The notes beneath the pieces are model-generated. The model was given only the letters and a program-made list of their open reading frames with translations, did not search any database and was not told the origin of the DNA. DNA of 64,000 bases, taken from the NCBI GenBank assembly GCA_029168955.1, contig JAPDOI010000964.1:62001-126000 (forward strand), written 5' to 3'. Both the position numbers and the translations under genes were made by a program. This document shows, piece by piece, positions 55,201 through 64,000 of this stretch. Every line of letters starts with the position of its first letter. Within the stretch, counting starts at the first letter, position 1. The DNA is from Aplectana chamaeleonis. Its lineage: Eukaryota > Nematoda > Chromadorea > Rhabditida > Cosmocercidae.

Positions 55201-58200
55201 GGGAGTGTGCAGGATGTCACAGAAAGTGTGCAGGACATCAGTGGGAGTGTGCAGGATGTCACAGAAAGTGTGCAGGACATCACTGCGAGTGTGCAGAACG
55301 CAGTAGAAAGTGTGCAGGACATCAGTGGGAGTGTGCAGGATGTCACAGAAAGTGTGCAGGACATCAGTGGGAGTGTGCAGGATGTTACAGAAAGTGTGCA
55401 GGACATCAGTGGGAGTGTGCAGGATGTCACAGAAAGTGTGCAGGACATCAGTGGGAGTGTGCAGGATGTCACAGAAAGTGTGCAGGACATCCGGTGGGGT
55501 GTGCAGGATGTCACAGAAAGTGTGCAGGACATCAGGACATCGGGAGTGTGCAGGACATGTGCAGGATGTCACAGAAAGTGTGCAGGACATCACTGCGGTG
55601 TGCAGAACGCAGTAGAAAGTGTGCAGGACATCAGTGGGGTGTGCAGGATGTCACAGAAAGTGTGCAGGACATCAGTGGGAGTGTGCAGGATGTTACAGAA
55701 AGTGTGCAGGACATCAGTGGGAGTGTGCGGGATGTCACAGAAAGTGTGCAGGACATCGGTGGGAGTGTGCGGGATGTCACAGAAAGTGTGCAGGACATCA
55801 GTGCGAGTGTGCAGATGTCACGCAGAAAGTGTGCAGGACATACTGGGAGTGTGCAGAACAGTCTGAAGTGTGCAGGACATCAGTGGAGTGTGCAGGATGT
55901 CACAGAAAGTGTGCAGGGACATCCTGTGGGAGTGTGCAGGATGTCACAGAAAGTGTGCAGGACATCAGTGGGAGTGTGCAGGATGTCACAGAAAGTGTGC
56001 AGGACATCAGTGAGAGTGTGCGAGACACAGTGGGAGTGTGCGGATGTGTGCAGGACATCCAGTGAGGTGTGCGGGACATTAGTGGGAGTGTGCAGGATGT
56101 CACAGAAAGTGTGGGCAGGACATCAGTGGGAGTGTGCAGGATGTCACAGAAAGTGTGCAGGACATCAGTGGGGTGTGCAGGATTTCACAGAAAGTGTGCA
56201 GGACATCGGTGGGAGGTGCAGGATGTCACAGAAAGTGTGCAGGACATCAGTGCGAGTGTGCAGAACGCCGTAGAAAGTGTGCAGGACATCAGTGGGAGTG
56301 TGCAGGATGTCAGAGAAAGTTTGCAGGACATCAGTGGGAGTGTGCAGGATGTCACAGAAAGTGTGCAGGACATCAGTGGGAGTGTGCAGGATGTCACAGA
56401 AAGTGTGCAGGACATCAGTGGGAGTGTGCAGACCGCAGTAGAAAGTGTGCAGGACATCAGTGGGAGTGTGCAGGATGTCACAGAAAGTGTGCAGGACATC
56501 AGTTGGAGTGTGCAGGATGTCACAGAAAGTGTGCAGGACATCAGTGGGAGTGTGCAGGATGTCACAGAAAGTGTGCAGGACATCAGTGAGAGTGTGAGAG
56601 ACATTAGTGGGAGTGTGCAGGATGTCACAGAAAGTGTGCAGGACATCAGTGAGGTGTGCGAGACATTAGTGGGAGTGTGGAGGATGTCACAGAAAGTGTG
56701 CAGGACATCAGTGAGAGTGTGCGAGACATTAGTGGGAGTGTGCAGGATGTCACAGAATATGCGCAGGACATTAGTGGGAGCGTGCAGGACTTCATAGAAA
56801 GTGTGCAGGACATCAGTGGAAATGTGTAGGATGTCACAGAATGTGCGCAGGACATCAGTGGGAGTGTGCAGGATGTCACAGAAAGTGTGCAGGACATCAC
56901 TGGGCGAGTGTGCAGAACGCAGTAGAAAGTGTGCAGGACATCCAGTGGGAGTGTGCAGGATGTCACAGAAAGTGTGCAGGACATCAGTGGGAGTGTGCAG
57001 GATGTTACAGAAAGTGTGCAGGACATCAGTGGGAGTGTGCAGGATGTCACAGAAAGTGTGCAGGACATCAGTGGGAGTGTGCAGGATGTCACAGAAAGTG
57101 TGCAGGACATCACTGCGAGTGTGCAGAACGCAGTAGAAAGTGTGCAGGACATCAGTGGGAGTGTGCAGGATGTCACAGAAAGTGTGCAGGACATCAGTGG
57201 GAGTGTGCAGGATGTTACAGAAAGTGTGCAGGACATCCCAGTGGGAGTGTGCAGGATGTCACAGAAAGTGTGCAGGACATCAGTGGGAGTGTGCAGGATT
57301 TCACAGAAAGTGTGCAGGACATCAGCTGGGAGTGTGCAGGATGTCACAGAAAGTGTGCAGGACATCACTGCGAGTGTGCAGGAACGCAGTAGAAAGTGTG
57401 CAGGACATCAGTGGGAGTGTGCAGGATGTCACAGAAAGTGTGCAGGACATCAGTGGGAGTGTGCAGGATGTCACAGAAAGTGTGCAGGACATCACTGCGA
57501 GTGTGCAGAACGCAGTAGAAAGTGTGCAGGACATCAGTGGGGTGTGCAGGATGTCACAGAAAGTGTGCAGGACATCCCAGTGGGAGTGTGCAGGATGTTA
57601 CAGAAAGTGTGCAGGACATCAGTGGGGGTGTGCAGGATGTCACAGAAAGTGTGCAGGACATCAGTGGGAGTGTGCAGGATGTCACAGAAAGTGTGCAGGA
57701 CATCACTGCGAGTGTGCAGAACGCAGTAGAAAGTGTGCAGGACATCAGTGGGAGTGTGCAGGATGTCACAGAAAGTGTGCAGGACATCAGTGGGAGTGTG
57801 CAGGATGTCACAGAAAGTGTGCAGGACATCACTGCGAGTGTGCAGAACACGCAGTAGAAAGTGTGCAGGACATCAGTGGGAGTGTGCAGGATGTCACAGA
57901 AAGTGTGCAGGACATCCAGTGGGAGTGTGCAGGATGTCACAGAAAGTGTGCAGGACATCCAGTGGGAGTGTGCAGGATTTCTACAGAAAGTGTGCAGGAC
58001 ATCAGTTGGAGTGTGCAGGACGACACAGAAAGTGTGCAGGACATCACTGCGAATGTGCAGAACGCAGTAGAAAGTGTGCAGGACATCAGTGGGAGAGTGC
58101 AGGATGTCACAGAAAGTGTGCAGGACATCAGTGGGAGTGTGCAGGATGTCACAGAAAGTGTGGAAGACATCAGTGGGAGTGTGCAGGATGTCACAGAAAG

Positions 58201-61200
58201 TGTGCAGGACATCCAGTGGGAGTGTGCAGGATGTCACAGAAAGTGTGCAGGACATCAGTGGGAGTGTGCAGGATGTCACAGAAAGTGTGCCAGGACATTA
58301 CTGCGAGTGTGCAGAACGCAGTAGAAAGTGTGCAGGACATCAGTGGGAGTGTGCAGGATGTCACAGAAAGTGTGCAGGACATCTGTGGGAGTGTGCAGGA
58401 TGTCACAGAAAGTGTGCAGGACATCCAGTGGGAGTGTGCAGGATGTCACAGTAAGTGTGCAGGACATCAGTGAGAGTGTGCGAGACATTAGTGGGAGTGT
58501 GCAGGATGTCACAGAAAGTGTGCAGGACATCCAGTGAGGTGTGCGAGACATTAGTGGGAGTGTGGAGGGATGTCACAGAAAGTGTGCAGGACATCAGTGA
58601 GAGTGTGCGAGACATCAGTGGGAGTGTGCAGGATGTCACAGAAAGTGTGCAGGACATCAGTGGGAGTGTGCAGGATGTCACAGAAAGTGTGCAGGACATT
58701 ACTGCGAGTGTGCAGAACGCAGTAGGAAAGTGTGCAGGACATCAGTGGGAGTGTGCAGGATGTCACAGAAAGTGTGCAGGACATCAGTTGAGTGTGCAGG
58801 ATGTCACAGAAAGTGTGCAGGACATCACTGCGAGTGTGCAGAACGCAGTAGAAAGTGTGCAGGACATCAGTGGGAGTGTGCAGGATGTCACAGAAAGTGT
58901 GCAGGACATCAGTGGGAGTGTGCAGGATGTCACAGAAAGTGTGCAGGACATCACTGCGAGTGTGCAGAACGCAGTAGAAAGTGTGCAGGGCATCAGTGGG
59001 AGTGTGCAGGATGTCACAGAGAAAGTGTGCAGGACATCAGTGGGAGTGTGCAGGATGTTACAGAAAGTGTGCAGGACATCAGTGGGAGTGTGCAGGATGT
59101 CACAGAAAGTGTGCAGGACATCAGTGGGAGTGTGCAGGATGTCACAGAAAGTGTGCAGGACATCACTGCGAGTGTGCAGAACGCAGTAGAAAGTGTGCAG
59201 GACATCAGTGGGAGTGTGCAGGATGTCACAGAAAGTGTGCAGGACATCAGTGGGAGTGTGCAGGATGTCACAGAAAGTGTGCAGGACATCACTGCGAGTG
59301 TGCAGAACGCAGTAGAAAGTGTGCAGGACATCAGTGGGAGTGTGCAGGATGTCACAGAAAGTGTGCAGGACATCAGTGGGAGTGTGCAGGATGTCACAGA
59401 AAGTGTGCAGGACATCAGTGGGAGTGTGCAGGATTTCACAGAAAGTGTGCAGGACATCAGTTGGAGTGTGCAGGATGTCACAGAAAGTGTGCAGGACATC
59501 ACTGCGAGTGTGCAGAACGCAGTAGAAAGTGTGCAGGACATCAGTGGGAGTGTGCAGGATGTCACAGAAAGTGTGCAGGACATCAGTGGGAGTGTGCAGG
59601 ATGTCACAGAAAGTGTGCAGGACATCAGTGGGAGTGTGCAGGATGTCACAGAAAGTGTGCAGGACATCAGTGGGAGTGTGCAGGATGTCACAGAAAGTGT
59701 GCAGGACATCAGTGGGAGTGTGCAGGATGTCACAGAAAGTGTGCAGGACATTACTGCGAGTGTGCAGAACGCAGTAGAAAGTGTGCAGGACATCAGTGGG
59801 AGTGTGCAGGATGTCACAGAAAGTGTGCAGGACATCTGTGGGAGTGTGCAGGATGTCACAGAAAGTGTGCAGGACATCAGTGGGAGTGTGCAGGATGTCA
59901 CAGAAAGTGTGCAGGACATCAGTGAGAGTGTGCGAGACATTAGTGGGAGTGTGCAGGATGTCACAGAAAGTGTGCAGGACATCAGTGAGGTGTGCGAGAC
60001 ATTAGTGGGAGTGTGGAGGATGTCACAGAAAGTGTGCAGGACATCAGTGAGAGTGTGCGAGACATCAGTGGGAGTGTGCAGGATGTCACAGAAAGTGTGC
60101 AGGACATCAGTGGGAGTGTGCAGGATGTCACAGAAAGTGTGCAGGACATTACTGCGAGTGTGCAGAACGCAGTAGAAAGTGTGCAGGACATCAGTGGGAG
60201 TGTGCAGGATGTCACAGAAAGTGTGCAGGACATCTGTGGGAGTGTGCAGGATGTCACAGAAAGTGTGCAGGACATCAGTGGGAGTGTGCAGGATGTCACA
60301 GAAAGTGTGCAGGACATCAGTGAGAGTGTGCGAGACATTAGTGGGAGTGTGCAGGATGTCACAGAAAGTGTGCAGGACATCAGTGAGGTGTGCGAGACAT
60401 TAGTGGGAGTGTGGAGGATGTCACAGAAAGTGTGCAGGACATCAGTGAGAGTGTGCGAGACATTAGTGGGAGTGTGCAGGATGTCACAGAATATGTGCAG
60501 GACATTAGTGGGAGCGTGCAGGACTTCACAGAAAGTGTGCAGGACATCAGTGGAAATGTGTAGGATGTCACAGAATATGCGCAGGACATCAGTGGGAGTG
60601 TGCAGGATGTCACAGAAAGTGTGCAGGACATCACTGCGAGTGTGCAGAACGCAGTAGAAAGTGTGCAGGACATCAGTGGGAGTGTGCAGGATGTCACAGA
60701 AAGTGTGCAGGACATCAGTGGGAGTGTGCAGGATGTTACAGAAAGTGTGGAGGACATCAGTGGGGGTGTGCAGGATGTCACAGAAAGTGTGCAGGACATC
60801 AGTGGGAGTGTGCAGGATGTCACAGAAAGTGTGCAGGACATCAGTGCGAGTGTGCAGAACGCCGTAGGAAGTGTGCAGGACATCAGTGGGAGTGTGCAGG
60901 ATGTCACAGAAAGTGTGCAGGACATCAGTGGGAGTGTGCAGGATGTCACAGAAAGTGTGCAGGACATCACTGCGAGTGTGCAGAACGCAGTAGAAAGTGT
61001 GCAGGACATCAGTGGGAGTGTGCAGGATGTCACAGAAAGTGTGCAGGACATCAGTGGGAGTGTGCAGGATGTCACAGAAAGTGTGCAGGACATCAGTGGG
61101 AGTGTGCAGGATTTCACAGAAAGTGTGCAGGACATCAGTTGGAGTGTGCAGGATGTCACAGAAAGTGTGCAGGACATCACTGCGAGTGTGCAGAACGCAG

Positions 61201-64000
61201 TAGAAAGTGTGCAGGACATCAGTGGGAGCGTGCAGGATGTCACAGAAAGTGTGCAGGACATCAGTGGGAGTGTGCAGGATGTCACAGAAAGTGTGCAGGA
61301 CATCAGTGGGAGTGTGCAGGATGTCACAGAAAGTGTGCAGGACATCAGTGGGAGTGTGCAGGATGTCACAGAAAGTGTGCAGGACATCAGTGGGAGTGTG
61401 CAGGATGTCACAGAAAGTGTGCAGGACATTACTGCGAGTGTGCAGAACGCAGTAGAAAGTGTGCAGGACATCAGTGGGAGTGTGCAGGATGTCACAGAAA
61501 GTGTGCAGGACATCTGTGGGAGTGTGCAGGATGTCACAGAAAGTGTGCAGGACATCAGTGGGAGTGTGCAGGATGTCACAGAAAGTGTGCAGGACATCAG
61601 TGAGAGTGTGCGAGACATTAGTGGGAGTGTGCAGGATGTCACAGAAAGTGTGCAGGACATCAGTGAGGTGTGCGAGACATTAGTGGGAGTGTGGAGAATG
61701 TCACAGAAAGTGTGCAGGACATCAGTGAGAGTGTGCGAGACATCAGTGGGAGTGTGCAGGATGTCACAGAAAGTGTGCAGGACATCAGTGAGAGTGTGCG
61801 AGACATTAGTGGGAGTGTGCAGGATGTCACAGAAAGTGTGCAGGACATCAGTGAGGTGTGCGAGACATTAGTGGGAGTGTGGAGGATGTCACAGAAAGTG
61901 TGCAGGACATCAGTGAGAGTGTGCGAGACATTAGTGGGAGTGTGCAGGATGTCACAGAATATGCGCAGGACATTAGTGGGAGCGTGCAGGACTTCATAGA
62001 AAGTGTGCAGGACATCAGTGGAAATGTGTAGGATGTCACAGAATGTGCGCAGGACATCAGTGGGAGTGTGCAGGATGTCACAGAAAGTGTGCAGGACATC
62101 ACTGCGAGTGTGCAGAACGCAGTAGAAAGTGTGCAGGACATCAGTGGGAGTGTGCAGGATGTCACAGAAAGTGTGCAGGACATCAGTGGGAGTGTGCAGG
62201 ATGTTACAGAAAGTGTGCAGGACATCAGTGGGAGTGTGCAGGATGTCACAGAAAGTGTGCAGGACATCAGTGGGAGTGTGCAGGATGTCACAGAAAGTGT
62301 GCAGGACATCACTGCGAGTGTGCAGAACGCAGTAGAAAGTGTGCAGGACATCAGTGGGAGTGTGCAGGATGTCACAGAAAGTGTGCAGGACATCAGTGGG
62401 AGTGTGCAGGATGTCACAGAAAGTGTGCAGGACATCACTGCGAGTGTGCAGAACGCAGTAGAAAGTGTGCAGGACATCAGTGGGAGTGTGCAGGATGTCA
62501 CAGAAAGTGTGCAGGACATCAGTGGGAGTGTGCAGGATGTCACAGAAAGTGTGCAGGACATCAGTGGGAGTGTGCAGGATTTCACAGAAAGTGTGCAGGA
62601 CATCAGTTGGAGTGTGCAGGATGTCACAGAAAGTGTGCAGGACATCACTGCGAGTGTGCAGAACGCAGTAGAAAGTGTGCAGGACATCAGTGGGAGCGTG
62701 CAGGATGTCACAGAAAGTGTGCAGGACATCAGTGGGAGTGTGCAGGATGTCACAGAAAGTGTGCAGGACATCAGTGGGAGTGTGCAGGATGTCACAGAAA
62801 GTGTGCAGGACATCAGTGGGAGTGTGCAGGATGTCACAGAAAGTGTGCAGGACATCAGTGGGAGTGTGCAGGATGTCACAGAAAGTGTGCAGGACATTAC
62901 TGCGAGTGTGCAGAACGCAGTAGAAAGTGTGCAGGACATCAGTGGGAGTGTGCAGGATGTCACAGAAAGTGTGCAGGACATCTGTGGGAGTGTGCAGGAT
63001 GTCACAGAAAGTGTGCAGGACATCAGTGGGAGTGTGCAGGATGTCACAGAAAGTGTGCAGGACATCAGTGAGAGTGTGCGAGACATTAGTGGGAGTGTGC
63101 AGGATGTCACAGAAAGTGTGCAGGACATCAGTGAGGTGTGCGAGACATTAGTGGGAGTGTGGAGAATGTCACAGAAAGTGTGCAGGACATCAGTGAGAGT
63201 GTGCGAGACATCAGTGGGAGTGTGCAGGATGTCACAGAAAGTGTGCAGGACATCAGTGGGAGTGTGCAGGATGTCACAGAAAGTGTGCAGGACATCAGTG
63301 GGAGTGTGCAGGATGTCACAGAAAGTGTGCAGGACATCAGTGGGAGTGTGCAGGATGTCACAGAAAGTGTGCAGGACATTACTGCGAGTGTGCAGAACGC
63401 AGTAGAAAGTGTGCAGGACATCAGTGGGAGTGTGCAGGATGTCACAGAAAGTGTGCAGGACATCTGTGGGAGTGTGCAGGATGTCACAGAAAGTGTGCAG
63501 GACATCAGTGGGAGTGTGCAGGATGTCACAGAAAGTGTGCAGGACATCAGTGAGAGTGTGCGAGACATTAGTGGGAGTGTGCAGGATGTCACAGAAAGTG
63601 TGCAGGACATCAGTGAGGTGTGCGAGACATTAGTGGGAGTGTGGAGGATGTCACAGAAAGTGTGCAGGACATCAGTGAGAGTGTGCGAGACATTAGTGGG
63701 AGTGTGCAGGATGTCACAGAATATGCGCAGGACATTAGTGGGAGTGTGCAGGATGTCACAGAATATGCGCAGGACATCAGTGGGAGTGTGCAGGATGTCA
63801 CAGAAAGTGTGCAGGACATCACTGCGAGTGTGCAGAACGCAGTAGAAAGTGTGCAGGACATCAGTGGGAGTGTGCAGGATGTCACAGAAAGTGTGCAGGA
63901 CATCAGTGGGAGTGTGCAGGATGTTACAGAAAGTGTGCAGGACATCAGTGGGAGTGTGCAGGATGTCACAGAAAGTGTGCAGGACATCAGTGGGAGTGTG
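52287..64000. repeat. Satellite array: 21-bp half-units, 42-bp unit, higher-order 1468-bp repeat; continues beyond window
   Basis: More than 11.7 kb of tandem repeat. The 42-bp unit is two related 21-mers, agtgtgcaggacatcagtgg+g and agtgtgcaggatgtcacaga+a. Variant half-units (catcactgcgag, cagaacgcagtag, gagagtgtgcgagacattag, ttcacagaaag) recur in a fixed order. Between 59 and 64 kb the order repeats with a period of 1468 bp (for example aatgtgtagg at 60554 and 62022; 60380 and 61848). 1468 equals 35 units minus a 2-bp deletion in cagtgaggtgtg. From 52.3 to 58.7 kb units are less regular, with many 1-2 bp indels. All three plus frames and at least two minus frames are open for hundreds of codons because the 21-mer lacks stops; no gene is called. 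The plus strand is G-rich and C-poor. Confidence 0.95.

Noticed and set aside
52290..64000. Long open frames of up to 480 codons on both strands (SVQDVTE-, CAGCHRK-, MSCTLSV-type proteins)
   Set aside because: They are open simultaneously in five frames and follow from a stop-free 21-bp unit; there is no start context, splice structure or conservation to favour one frame.
52287..64000. CRISPR-like array
   Set aside because: Units are directly adjacent without unique spacers, and the genome is eukaryotic.

Overview
The window is eukaryotic and looks like the genome of a strongylid or other rhabditid nematode, probably hookworm-like. The reasons are one intron-rich gene for a nematode-type astacin (NAS) metalloprotease with the EGF-CUB-TSP1 tail seen only in that group, RTE-clade retrotransposons, palindromic TTAA-flanked MITEs like the C. 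elegans PALTTAA families, and a mariner relic. No rRNA, tRNA, spliced-leader RNA, operon or CRISPR was seen.

Layout. 1-388 is the hairpin-ended end of a dispersed repeat. 398-2825 is a 5'-truncated RTE element. 2836-3650 is a decayed LINE piece (PHD finger plus endonuclease start). 4020-4280 is a 42-bp tandem repeat. 5658-7248 holds three MITEs joined end to end. The astacin gene lies on the minus strand from about 23.6 kb down to 8.9 kb. Twelve exons join in phase (about 445 residues), and one intron of about 10.4 kb (13072-23448) is packed with MITEs, palindromes and a foldback. The last exon(s) and the first exon(s) were not found. 24095-27377 is a near full-length RTE element on the plus strand.

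28473-39288 is a large inverted duplication. Each ancestral arm was about 2.08 kb; the left arm later received a MITE, and the right arm received a near full-length RTE (33567-36749) and a short RTE-like fragment (38566-39138). The opposite arm keeps an empty site for each insertion. 39.7-51.1 kb contains more MITEs, a 21-bp minisatellite, a mariner relic (44337-45780) with two nested insertions, Mutator-like MITEs with 10-11 bp target duplications, and several copies of the hairpin-ended repeat.

From 52287 to the end of the window (over 11.7 kb, running off the edge) lies a satellite of 21-bp half-units forming a 42-bp unit. Its right part is organised as a higher-order repeat of 1468 bp. 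The satellite is continuous with the 42-bp internal array of the hairpin-ended repeat at 51.1-52.0 kb, so it most likely arose by expansion of a transposon-internal minisatellite. Long open frames there, on both strands, are by-products of a stop-free 21-bp unit and are not annotated as genes.
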